From: Symsagittifera roscoffensis
Taxonomy: Eukaryota; Xenacoelomorpha; Acoela; Convolutidae
Assembly (NCBI RefSeq): GCF_963678635.1
Contig: NC_087069.1
Span: forward strand, 2,060,166 to 2,124,165
Direction of reading: 5' to 3'
DNA length: 64,000 bases
Below, in pieces: positions 1 to 11,100 of this stretch. A program made the translations under genes and the position numbers. Positions within the stretch are counted from its first letter, which is position 1, and each line of letters opens with the position of its first letter. Under the pieces are notes generated by a model. That model did not search any database. It saw only the letters and a program-made list of their open reading frames with translations, and was not told the DNA's origin.

Positions 1-499
1 CACTTGACTAGAAAAGAAATTTTATTCATTTTAGAAAATTTGAAGTTAATAAAAAAGTCGTACGATAATATTTCAAAGACTCTTTTTATTCCATATCCAA
101 CTCCCAAATTTGTTAAAACTCCCCAGCAAAGTTCTTTATTCCTCCTTTTTTTAAGGACTTTCAAAGTTCAAAATCTTGCATGATCAGGTTTGGTATCAGA
201 TTTCCAGAGACTTGCTTTGAAAAACTTATCAACTTTGAGTTATCGTCTCAAATCTACATCAAAATCAAAGAATTTAAATATCGGCTGAAAAATCAGCAAT
301 TTCTCATCGATTATATACAAAAAATTCAGTTAACTTGATGAGAAGACTTGCAGACTTTTATTAATTTTTCTTCTTTTGTTACTTATATCGGCAATATTTC
401 TTATTTTTACAGCAAACAACTTTTGCTCATTTATTTTTGCGATTGCTTTTGTGTACATTTTTACTTATTTGGAAGACTTAAGTCCTTAAAAGGTTTCTC

Positions 500-676
500 T
501 GATTGGATACAACAACTTGAACAAAAATGAACATTTTTGTGATTGGAAACGACAATGTAGAAAATGGAGCTTTGTTTTAAATTGGACAAGAGTTTTCTAT
601 AAGAATTCCATAAAAGGAAACTAAAATCTGATTGGACACGACTACAACCCAAATAAGAAAAATCCATTCTGATTGG
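500..676. repeat. Phased ATTGG motifs in AT-rich DNA
   Basis: Five ATTGG pentamers start at 502, 542, 581, 631 and 672, spaced about 40-50 bases. Four sit in a wider shared context (TGATTGGA followed by an A/C-rich stretch with ACRAC). This could be a degenerate 40-bp tandem repeat or a run of inverted CCAAT boxes. Positions 1-499 hold nothing else I can recognise; short ORFs there look like chance frames. Confidence 0.35.
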
Positions 677-841
677 TTAAACCCACACATTCCAGTTGAA
701 GGTACCCCTCTCTCTTAACTAAAAATCATTTTATTTTCATCTTAACTACCGTCAACTACCTCCTCTCTCAGCTCTAAATACAGTAATTTCAACTTAACTA
801 CCGGCAACTTTGTCCCTCTCAACTGCAAATCTTGTTTTTAC

Positions 842-1372
842 TCATTTACTCAACTTATTGCTCAAAATCATCTTCTCAGTACAAATCAACAACCTTATGT
901 TCTCGGTGGAATTTTCGGCTGATTTAGTACAAATCCAAGTGCGAGAAACAGTTTGTGGAGTTTTTCTGGCACGAATGGACATCCCAATCCAAGTCTGGCA
1001 TATGGTGGAGGTGATGCGCAGGTATTTCAACGAACATCATATAACGCAAAAACCTCCTACAGAAAATCAACTTGGAGAAATGCAAATGATGTCGGAATGA
1101 ACTAACCCGAAATTCCTAGATATGTGGCCCAACCATTCGACAATTTCCTCTTTCCTTGGGAAGAGGGATCTGTGGACAACCCAATTACCTTCGAAGAGGA
1201 TGAGGGGTTCTCTGAGCCAAGAACTCCAGTCAGCGAACCACCAAGACAACCACCAGTGATGGAGGCAAGACCAGCTTTGCGCTCCATTGAGAACTTGCAA
1301 AATTTTGAGAACTCAGCTGCTCGACAGCTCTTTGATTTGTATATAAATTGGCTACTGTCTTGTGCTTTGTAA
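842..1372 (+). pseudogene. Weak coding-like remnant, unknown
   Basis: One + frame through this stretch has a coding-like flavour: a Gly/Asn/Ser-rich part, then an acidic Pro-rich part (positions 1121-1372) ending in TAA at 1370-1372. It contains in-frame stops in the first half (one near 929 and one near 1102) and has no ATG for the open 1121-1372 section. I recognise no domain. It is more GC-rich than the flanks. It may be a decayed gene, part of a spliced gene, or non-coding sequence. Confidence is low that it was ever translated. Confidence 0.2.
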
Positions 1373-1975
1373 TTTAATTGTTTTACATCTAGTAAAATTA
1401 TTTTCAAGAGATAGGAACAAGGAGATTATAGAAAAGTTTATTCAGAAATTTGAATGGTAAAAATTTGTTAAAAATGAAACTAACTATGCATCTGGTAAAT
1501 AATTTTATAGAATTTTGTTAGAAAGATGGCAAAAAAGTTTAACCAATTTTTGCAAGTTAAAATTTTTACATTAATTTTTGCATCATGCAAAACTTTTCAT
1601 AATTTTTTTTGGACACTTGTTAAAACATCAAAAAAAATCTCGCAAATTAAAAAAAATTTCATTAAATATTTTCGGATTTTAAAGAAAACTGAAAGAGGAT
1701 TTTCTTGCACTGTTAATAATTAAAGAAAATGAAAATCTTTGTTTTAATTTTGATCATAAAAATATCTCCTTTTTGCATGTAGATTGATCAAAAATACTGG
1801 AAAAACAATGTATTAAGATAGGAAATGGCACTCAAAGTCAGCAATTATGAAAAATTTTTAGCATTATTTTAACAAGTTTTTTACAATAAAATTTTGCAAT
1901 TTTTGCATATGCATAAGAAAAAAAGTTAGATTTTTGCATTTGTTTTCATTTGCATCTAACACAAAAATTTGTTCT
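1373..1975. other. AT-rich, no gene seen
   Basis: Very AT-rich stretch with many copies of the short string TTTTTGCA. No coding region or RNA gene is supportable. A 15-18 base string at 1805-1823 (ATGTATTAAGATAGG core) reappears inverted near 28457-28475; see findings. Confidence 0.5.
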
Positions 1976-1976
1976 A

Positions 1977-2128
1977 AATTTTTGCATACTTGTTGAAAAA
2001 ATCAAAACAGTTTTTGCATCTTGTAAAAAAGTTTAATTAAATTTTTGCAAACGTGTTGAAAAAATCAAACCAAAATTTGCATCTTGCGAAAAAACTCTGA
2101 GTTTATTATTGCACACGTGTTGAAAATT
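1977..2128. repeat. Short tandem repeat, about 63 bp, 2.4 copies
   Basis: Units start near 1977, 2040 and 2105 (partial). Each has TTTTTGCA, then a (T/C)GTGTTGAAAA or TTGTTGAAAA block, then TTTGCATCTTG and an A-run. Units are diverged. Non-coding. Confidence 0.6.
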
Positions 2129-2201
2129 GCAAGTTTGTTCGTTGAAAAAACCTTTTGATTTAAATAAAAACAGTTTTGACAAGATTTTTATTAACAAAAA
2201 T

Positions 2202-2631
2202 TCAATTATTAATAGAAAAACTGATACGCTCACTATTTACGGTACCAAAACCATCAATAAAACAATCAACAATTTTAAACAAGTCAGCCTCATACTTTGA
2301 GTTTTGAACTTTTCGAATCCTTTCCAAAAAAGCTGATCCAAGAGTCTGAGTGGACGCAAGCTTCTGAGCAGAACTGAGATAATGTCTTTTGGATTTTTGC
2401 AACACTGGGTAATTTTTCCGGTATTCTACATTTCAAGTTGTGTTCGACTGCACGATTCAATTGATTGAAAACTTCACCTCTTGATGAAATAATATTGAAA
2501 TAAAATCTGTGTTTGTATAAAGTATATATACAGTCAACAATTTGATAAGTGAAATGATATTTATCTAAACTTTGCAAAATCTGATCGAGTGATGATCCGA
2601 TTAATACTAAGTGAAAATTGCAATTTTCCAC
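2202..2631 (-). pseudogene. Unknown minus-strand ORF, frameshifted
   Basis: A minus-strand frame opens with ATG at 2631-2629 and reads well to about 2400. The reading then appears to continue in another frame down to a stop at 2202-2204, which would give one protein of about 140 residues interrupted by a single-base shift. The product would be hydrophilic with scattered Cys and no recognised domain. It lies divergent to the + gene at 3017, with the CArG-box cluster between them. It may belong to the Polinton remnant, but nothing in the sequence proves this. Confidence 0.3.
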
Positions 2632-2853
2632 TGGGCAAAATGATGAATGGTTAGATACACAGTAGTCTTGGGTGACAATAAATTTTTCATAAAAGTTTTC
2701 TTAGACAGAGATAAAAAGAGATTTTGCATTTTAGTCCGAATAATAAGTGCGATATGCTTGACACATATCAGATGCCATCACCGATTACTTGTTGAAATGG
2801 ATTTTTATCTATGTTTAATTGCTTATATAGTAGTTCCATCACCTACGCAATGT

Positions 2854-2911
2854 CCATATTTGGATCATCACCTACTCATTATTCCATATAAGGTAATAAT
2901 ACCTTATATGG
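2854..2911. promoter_or_regulatory. Three CArG boxes, two as a perfect inverted repeat
   Basis: Three exact CC(A/T)6GG sequences lie within 58 bases: CCATATTTGG at 2854-2863, CCATATAAGG at 2884-2893 and CCTTATATGG at 2902-2911. The last two form a perfect inverted repeat with 12-base arms (2884-2895 and 2900-2911) and a 4-base spacer. CC(A/T)6GG is the established SRF/MADS-box recognition sequence. The cluster lies in the interval between divergent ORFs, about 106 bases upstream of the ATG at 3017, so a promoter role is plausible. Function is inferred only. Confidence 0.45.
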
Positions 2912-3016
2912 ATTGTACAGTGAGTCATCTAAGTTTCCTAATTTCTATAAATTTACAAATATCATTATTTTGAAATATCTACTACTGATCAGTTGGTTCT
3001 GAATCTCAAATCAAAA

Positions 3017-3555
3017 ATGTATTCACGAAAAGATATCCTTCCCAACTATATTGAATTTGCTAAGAACCAAAAAATGATTGGGAGATTTTTTTGGTCCCAA
3101 AAACCCTACAACGGAAAAATTTACTTTGAACCTTGCTTCCAATTGCTAAAGAAAACTGAATCTGGACAAATCGAAAAAACCCAGCAAGACTATCTTGGTG
3201 AAACAGAAGGGGAAAGGATATCAGCAATACGGAATACTGTTATTCACGATGCTGAAAACCTTGGACTCGTTCCTGTATTGGAACCCTATTCTGACAAAGA
3301 CTCAACCATGGAGCAGGAACTTGCGAACTGTCATGCGTTGTATGACGTAGCAACATATAAGAAGAGAAGTGTGTGTGTCACAATCAAGAAGTACAGTGTG
3401 AACAAGCCACCCTACATTCAGATTCGACTCTTCACTGTAAAGGAGAACGAAGTCTTGAAGCAAGTTGCCTATGTCAACTATACTTTAACGAATTCAAAGA
3501 ACTTGCCCAAGTCTTGAGAGATTTTATGTTTGTTGAGAACTGTAATGTTCCATAA
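3017..3555 (+). pseudogene. Small ORF with PC4-like C-terminus, frameshifted (Polinton region)
   Basis: The ATG at 3017 is chosen because the open frame upstream lacks an earlier ATG. The frame runs to about 3483, where one shift is needed to continue into a second open frame ending at 3553-3555. The last 60 or so residues show a strand pattern (VCVTIKKY, then YIQIRLF) followed by a helix (FKELAQVL). This resembles the ssDNA-binding PC4/Sub1 fold, in which basic beta strands precede a helix. That family call is tentative and rests on pattern only. The rest of the product is not recognised. It lies just upstream of a second PC4-like ORF (3644 onward) in the same direction, so both probably belong to the Polinton element. 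Confidence 0.35.
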
Positions 3556-3643
3556 TTTTGTTGTTGAGTGATGTTATTATAGTAATGTAATTCAAATATT
3601 CATCTTCTTGAATCTTTTTTAAAACTTCTTTGAGCTGAGCAGT

Positions 3644-3684
3644 ATGAGTTGGAACATTGGTTTTTCCAGAAATCTTGTTTTAAA
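3644..3684 (+). pseudogene. 5' piece of Polinton ORF split by the giant retroelement
   Basis: An ATG at 3644 opens a frame of 13 codons that is cut by the left LTR at 3685. If the retroelement and one copy of the 3-base AAA at the junctions are removed, the frame joins without a shift to the ORF at 20922-21312. This is good evidence that the element landed inside a coding sequence. The whole gene would encode about 140 residues. Confidence 0.5.
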
Positions 3685-4324
3685 TGTAACATTCGCCCGG
3701 AAGATACATATCGACGGATAACAAAACTAAGTCTTAAGACGACTGGCTAGCGTCTAAACAGAGCTTTGCATGTTTTTCACCGTCTCTACCAAGCCAGTAC
3801 TTTTCGGTGGTCTTTCTTACATCAGGCTGACAAAAACGTTACTGTTCTCCGGCTTCGACCAGAACGCTCAAATTAACTGAATTACATGCAAAATTAGTGA
3901 GCTCATGGCTGGGTCTCAGTATCCCCAGACCACGAGGTCACTCCTAAAAACAGGGCTACTACTTATCATATTACTATTGTTTTTGTTCAGTAGATAAAAA
4001 TCATCATCTCCATCGAAGATGGATCAACCCTTTCCCCCAACTCCTAGCACCTCATCCTTGTCAAAACTAATCAAAATATCAGTTAAATTCAAGTCAGGAA
4101 AGTAGCTTTTTTGTTAAAATGGCCGTTTCAGCATTTCTCAGAAATGTGACGTCATCATTCGAATTTTTGAAAATGTAAAATACTAGAATATTCTAGCCCT
4201 CACCGTTTGGCTAAACGTTCCAATAACGTCGCTAATCCTTCGAAATCATCAACTCGGAAGGCTTACTGCTCAAAATTCGAATCCTGCATAAATTGCATTT
4301 TGGCCATTCTGGTCGAATGTCACA
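3685..4324 (-). repeat. Left (3') LTR of the giant element
   Basis: Matches 20001-20921 almost base for base on both sides of one gap, with a single substitution noted in the second block (a G/T difference inside a GAAAATxTAAAAT string). Six bases (4100-4105) replace a 287-base segment present in the right LTR (20416-20702). Ends are TG...CA. The minus-strand purine tract GGGGAGTA lies directly inside this LTR at about 4325-4332, in the place expected for a polypurine tract. Confidence 0.9.
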
Positions 4325-5143
4325 TACTCCCCGGACAGTCCGGTCAATGTCCTCATTGAATCGCGCAATGTTCTAAATGGTTACAGTGTCATCGAACAGA
4401 ATTTACAAAATGCACGAAATTACTTTTACCTACGTCACATCGACTCACTGCAGAATATAAATGGCATCATACTACATCACTATAGCCTCCAAATTCTTTC
4501 ATTAATCTGCACATTGAGGATATGACTTAAGATAAAACATATTTTCTGACTTCCAGTGTCAATGTCCCGATTGAAACTTTTTCTCCTAGATTTAAAAGGT
4601 GTTGGCTTGCAGGACAGTCCTGCCAACCAACAAGCTAAAATTATCCTACTATGCTCCTTCCCTTCGGAAATCTTGCTTGTTTATTGCCCTGAATATTAAA
4701 ACTAAGAAACTTTGTGGTTAGAAAGAACAATGCAACAACCTCCCTCCTCAAGAAGTTACTCAAGTTTTTCATGTCACCACAAAGTGATCAGTCTTCCTAA
4801 GTGATTAAAAACAATCATGCAGGCTGGAATATTTAAATATACTCTTCCCTCAAGCCTTTCTAAATAAATAATAAGTGAGTGTCTCTAAAGCCACTTCAAC
4901 TAAAACCAAAATGCAAATTTATAAATGCAACAATTTCAAAACTCAACTAAATGTTTCAGTTTTCAATTACAACTTGGTTGCTTGGTTTCTCACTTGAGTT
5001 TTTCACACACATAAAACAATTCTGAGTTTTAACTTTTCTTCATCATCCCTTTGTTCTCTTCTTTTTTCGTCGTTTAGAAGTTCTAAAACTTCTAAATTCT
5101 TCTAACTTTCTTTCTTGCCGCCTCTTGTTTTCTCGACCATTCG
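4325..5143 (-). other. 3' untranslated region of the giant element
   Basis: No ORF of note lies between the ORF2 stop and the left LTR. The end next to the LTR carries an imperfect inverted GGACAGTCCGG/CCGGACTGTCC string and the purine tract described for the LTR. The remainder is AT-rich and unremarkable. Confidence 0.6.
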
Positions 5144-8100
5144 TCAATGCTCCATTTCCTCCTCCTGTGACACTGACTCCGCACTTTCGGTTTCCGTGTC
5201 TTGTAGCACGTCATTGACTATCCTGACGCTGTTGGAAGCCGTCCTCCAACACTTCTGCTCTTCCACCCTCTGTTTACAGCAAGGTAGGGGATCCACGTTT
5301 GATTCTCTGTTTCTACAGAAGCTGTTGTGGAGACACAACGTCACGTTTCTCTCCAAATCTTCTTTCAGCATCTCTGCCTTCTCATTTCCACTACGCTCGC
5401 TCGTCCTGGAAATTCTTTTCACAGCGGTGGTCACTGCATTTCGATGGGTCACGAAAGCTCGCTTGAAAGCTCCTGCCCCAATGTCCAGCTGATATTCACT
5501 GTACACTCTGCCATGTTTCGACATATGCTTTTTCGCATACTCGTACAACCATGCAGTCATGTTAGCTCTGAACCATGGCATCAATCGTTTTCTTGCCCAT
5601 ATCTTCTTCACTTCCATCGGAATGTTTAGAACTTTGCACATTGTCTCAAAAAGATCTAAATCTTTTAGACAATCTAATTTCTGCAATTGTTCTCTCGTCG
5701 GTGCCTCCTGTCTATTATTTTCTCTCACATGAGCTTCCAGCCATCGTATCGCCATCATAACTCCCACTATCACTATTGTTATGGGCTGTGATGAATCTGG
5801 TAAACCCATGGAGAGCAACTCTCCAGAGTCCCAGATCAACACCAAATTACTACGCTTGGGATACCACCAGGTCTGCAGCAAGCAGTGGCAAGGAAACTCG
5901 TCATGTGTCAACATGATGCTCCTCCAATTGCGTTTTCCTGAAGCTTCCAGCAATGGTTCCACTTCCATCATCACTCGGTGGATTTCATCATTCTCATCTA
6001 CTGCATTGTAATCTGTGACAGTTGATCCTCTCTGTTTCTGTTTTTCAAAGTCACTGAAGTTCCCGCTCACATATCCCATGAACTTCTTTCCTAGTATTGA
6101 CTCCAACTCCTCTTTGGTTCTCTCTGGAACTGCTGAGAACATCTTACATAGTAACTCGTAAGACTTTTCAGACATTCTCGCCAATCTCACGCACTTTGGC
6201 ACTGAGAAAGCTTGATCCACGATCGTTCTTGTACTCTTCACGTCCACAGCCACGAAATGTACAGGGTATCTGCTCTTGCACATTGGAGCCAACGTTGAAC
6301 CCACCAAATATCGTGCTCCTGATGGTCTACAATAAGTTTCGCTGTGTCTGATGTTCATCTCCGTTTCGATTGCTTCCCTCCATTTTCCTATATACTTCTG
6401 CTCAGTCTGCAGAACTCCTGGGAATACTTCTACGCTGATGGCTGTGACCATCTCATGTTTCTGTTCTAGATTCAATAGTGACTCTAAAGAACCAAACATG
6501 CTGTAGAATCCTAGTGCTGTCACTAGATTCACATCGGTTCCTCCATGGCAATCTGCTATCAGTTCCGTTTCCGTTCTTGCTTTCATCACTACATTTCCAA
6601 ACAATACCGTCAACTGCTTGTGTTGTTTCTCCAGGGTTTTCACACAGTCTAGACTTCCACAAACATGACCCTCTAGTCCACAGACTTCCGCCAGACAGCT
6701 ACCAGGTTTGACCCAGTCTTCTGGTCCCCAGCCAGGCAACTCCACTCTATCTTCTCCGTTGCTCTTAGAGGCTGTTATCATCACATTATATATGATGTTG
6801 AGGTCACGCAGGTTACAGTCCGCATTCAGTTCCCTCTGTATGTCCTGTGTCGCCCGTAATATTGAGTCAGCGTTGGGACTAGGACACCACGATGGCTTCA
6901 TCAATTCCCACACTGCCATCAAGCTCGTTCTCAGTAATTCATCTGAGAATCCCAACCCAAATTCCACTCTCTTGTCGGATTTTGGTACTGAAGGTGCAGT
7001 CACCTCTTCTTCCAAGACCAATCCCAATTTGGCCTGTGGATTGTTAACGCTCTTAGTCGTTACAATTCTGGACGTCCAGAACCTTAGTAACACCGCCTGC
7101 TCATAATCAAAGAAGCAATCACGTATGTCTTCACTCAGGAAAGGATTGTACGCTATCCCTATGATCCCGGATACATAGCTATATGACTTCTTCTTGATCG
7201 GTCCACAGTATTCACTGGATTTCGGCAATGCTCCCATAGATTCTTTAGTGAGCCTCAACTCCTTGTTTGAGAATCTCCTGATCTCGTCTATCTTTTTCAT
7301 GGGTTCCAATTCTTCAGGTTCTTTCATGTTCACCCTCATCGGTTTACTTTGCTGCATATCCAGCATTGCTAGTAAGAACATGGCTTTCGTTCGCTCATCG
7401 CCTTCCTTCAACATTTTAACACAAGTGCTTAATGCAGGTACTGAGATCTGCTCTATCAGGAATCGAATGAAACAGAGAGCGTCTCTCCGCTTTGCACACG
7501 CTACTGCTGCTCCCTCCTGGACTATCAGATCCCTCAGATTCGTCATAAGGAAAACTTTTTCCTCCTTTGATCTCTTCCTTTCTTCCGAATCATATTCTTC
7601 GCGAGTCAGTCCCATCATGCACCAGGCGAGCCTGAGTTGTAATTCTGTCCTTACGTAAGGTACTGCCACGAGAGCATGTATTCTTGGCGTAGTCCTCATT
7701 TCTTCTTCGAAATACCTCAATACTACTGCTTTCCATGGAAGGCTCACTAACTGCTCGATCGTCTCCGCCTCTACGTCAGACGACGCCAAAGTTCCATACG
7801 CCTTCTGCTTGAGGGTGGTGCCTTGCAACATCGTTTCCAGATAACCCTCCATGGCTTTTTCGTCTTCCAGGGCCATTACATACCCTCTAGCCGAGTTCCG
7901 GTAGTCCAACATCTCCATGTATCCACCGGTGGGTTCATCTATCGACACTGTCTCCGACACTGTTAGTCGGTTGTATTCCACTGGTGTCAGTTGTCCTGCA
8001 ACACTCCCTTTTCCATGATTCATGGGAGATGGTTTGAAGTCCCTCATTTTACTCTCTCCACATTGACTGAGTATTTCCATTTCTAAAGTTGCTCCAGTCA

Positions 8101-11100
8101 GAGTGCGGTCACTCCTTTTGGATTTATAACCGGTTGACTTTATCCCCGCCATGAGAATGGGTGGCACCATCGCTATATCAGTTAATATTCTATCTGTGCC
8201 AGACAATTGATAATCACCTTGCCCCAAATCCATGACTTCCTCGACTCGTTTTCTTTTCGCTGAGTTACCAGCTTTCATCGATATTTCCGAATCCACTTTC
8301 GTCTTTCCAATCCTCCTCGGCATTACTCTGCTGCCTAACTTCATTTTCATCGCATTGATTTTATCGATCACCATTTTCGATCGCATCGTTCCTCTCCTGG
8401 TCCTTGACAGGTACACCACCTCTCCTTCATTGTCCTGCGGTGTCATCTTGATGGGAGAATTCGCTTCACTCTCATCAGTGGCTGAGTCGATCAATAACTC
8501 ACTCAGTCTCCCTTCACACTCATCAAGCTTGTCAAGTACTTCTCTCATCAAGGGTTGATTGAGACCTGTTTTGAGAATGGACTGGGTCCCATAGCTCTGA
8601 ATCACAGTCCAGACTTCTTCCATGAACGCCACTCTGTCCAGCTTACATCCCGTCCTACTCTCGTGGTCTCGGTGATGTACTTCCCATTCTTCTTCGGGTA
8701 GCGTTCCCAAGAAAGGTACTCTGGCTGAGGCCTCTATTCTTCTCCTCCGAGGTGATTCCATGAGGATTCTCTGATCGTTATTTCTTGTATTGTCAGGAGA
8801 GCTGCTCTCCGGCAAATTCCGTTTCATCTCCTCAAAGGCTGACGGAGGTTCCAGTGTCGAGATGCCTTCATCCGCTGGCTCAGTCGTTTCCAACGTGTCT
8901 GCATTATTCTCAAGATCACTGAAGATATTGAAATCCAGGCTGGATGTTCCTCCTGTCGATGCCCTGTCGTCCTCCCCACCAGCTTGATCTTGTTGCATGG
9001 GTTCTTCAGTCTGACGGTTTCCACCCTGTCCGTCATCTCCTTCTGACTTGTCCCTATTCGAGTTCGATGGTCCTTGTTTGTCATTGTCAGCTTCTTCCTG
9101 GAATCTCGGTATGAGCAATGTACCGGCTGATTTATCTTCCTCTTCTCCATGGACCACTTTGATTTCTTCGCAGCCGAAGGGTGCTAGGAAAATTCTCGTC
9201 TGTAATACTCCCGCAGCTTTCATCTCTTTTCTCACACTGGTCAGGATTACTGAGGCTTCAGGCAAATCAGTCCTGCCTCTCATCCTCATTGGAGCTAAGC
9301 CTAGTCCCCTCCATTCCTCATCAAATCCTTCAGGCTTGGGAGTAGCAGCGTTGCTTATTCGCCTTCTCGTCGCTTGATCCGTGTACGCAAATCGTGTGTA
9401 CTGTAACACGGCGGCATTTCTCCCCACGAAGTATGGATCCATCGTCGCCGAGAAATTCCCTACTCTCCTTTCATTGGTTTCGAATGCTCTCAACCTAGGA
9501 GTTTGTACTACGGAGACTGCTCCGAGCAACATCCTTCTTATCAGAGGGAATTCAGGGATTGCTTCGGGTAGCTTCTTGTAATCGCCCCAGTCCTTCGTCT
9601 CTTCTCTCACCTTGTGATACGCTGCTGTGAGACGAGGCACTCTGGTCATTTCACCATTCGTTTTGTCATAGGGCCTCAGATTCCAAAGCTTTGGAAACAC
9701 CTCGATGTGCCCTCTTTCTACTTCTCCCATGCGGTCACAGAAGTGATCGTCAAAATTGATGACTGTCATCTCTGGCTCCGATATTTTCGCAAATAACAGA
9801 TCTTCACTCATGAGCTCTCGCAATGCGTGCTGCTCACACCAGTTCAGTGTACTACCGTCCACTGCCGATATGAGGTTCAGGTGCAACACCGACCTCCTAT
9901 ATGCTTCCACTTTAACGTCAGGGAACGCAAAGGTGACTGCTGGTCCATAGATCACTGTCACGAACTCCGTGACTCCTCTGATCAGCGCCAAGGGATCGAT
10001 TCTCATAGCTAAGCTCAAATCTGTTAACAGCGGCATGCCTCCAACATGTCGTCTAACATCTTCCTCTCTTTCAATTGTCTCGTCTTCTCCGGTTCCAAAG
10101 CGATTTTGCTGCAAGAGATACTGGATAAGAGTGTGTCTCAGGTCTCTTATTTTGTTCCACGAGTCTGTGGATTTCTTCATATCCAGATTCCTCACCCTCT
10201 CTTTCATCTGCTCTGGACAACGTGCCAGTTTCATCAGTCCTCCCAAGTTTCCGTGGGTTATTGCGATCAATGTCAGAAGTCCATCTAGTCGCAGGTTCTG
10301 TATTCCATCCGTAAGCAGTATCACCGGTCCTTTCACGAAATTCTCCGCTCCAAATGTCACGAACAGGGCTATTAATTCCACTATCGATACTTTCACTACC
10401 GCTTGGAGGAATTCCTTTATCAAGTAGTGCGAGACTTTCGGGTAGACTTTTGCCAAGAAGGACGCGGTCCATCCGGCTCCCAACCCTTCTAGCATGCTGT
10501 CTGTCCTTTCAAATCCCTCCTGTCCTTTCACTTCCTGGGTCCAGAAGGTTTCCAGAGTAATCTGACACATTCTGTTCACAAACTCTGCTGTCTTTTCTCC
10601 GGCATTTTCCGCCAGGTGCACCTCCTTCAACAAGTAGGCGTGTATCTTAGTGATCATTACTGGGCCTTGCTGAAAAGCATCTGCACCCAATGCCGCTACT
10701 CTCGGATTCAGGTGTAGCCACTGGTTTGCTTCCGGCTTGGTTCTCAGCACCATCGCTTCCAGATGAGCTCTTGTCTCCAGTGAATTCTTTCTTCTCGTGT
10801 CTTCACTCGCCACTTCCATTGCTCGGAACCACAAGTCGTTGGACATCGCCGTGATCACTCGATGGTCGTCATCTATTCCTGGTTTCAGTTTGAGTTGCCG
10901 ACTGAAGTTGGACAGTTCCAACCCCAGCACCTCGTCCAACACCAACATGTGTAGCGCGTGGTCCTTGAACCCTCTCATCGCGTTTGAGATATCTGACCAT
11001 ACTGCAGGCAGTTCAGCCTTAAGTGGCCTCAGGTTCTCCATTTCTATCATGCGATTCGGGGCTGATATGATCACATCATATTTTCCCTCCGAAAGTAAGG

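Noticed and set aside
3560-3683. Minus-strand open frame next to the left LTR
   Set aside because: It has a stop exactly at the junction in either configuration and no start; the + strand reading that joins across the element is better supported.
9720-9780. NFDD string in ORF2 as a possible RT active site
   Set aside because: No surrounding RT blocks (LPQG-like, FGLxNA-like or DLxxAF-like) are present; two acidic residues alone are not evidence.
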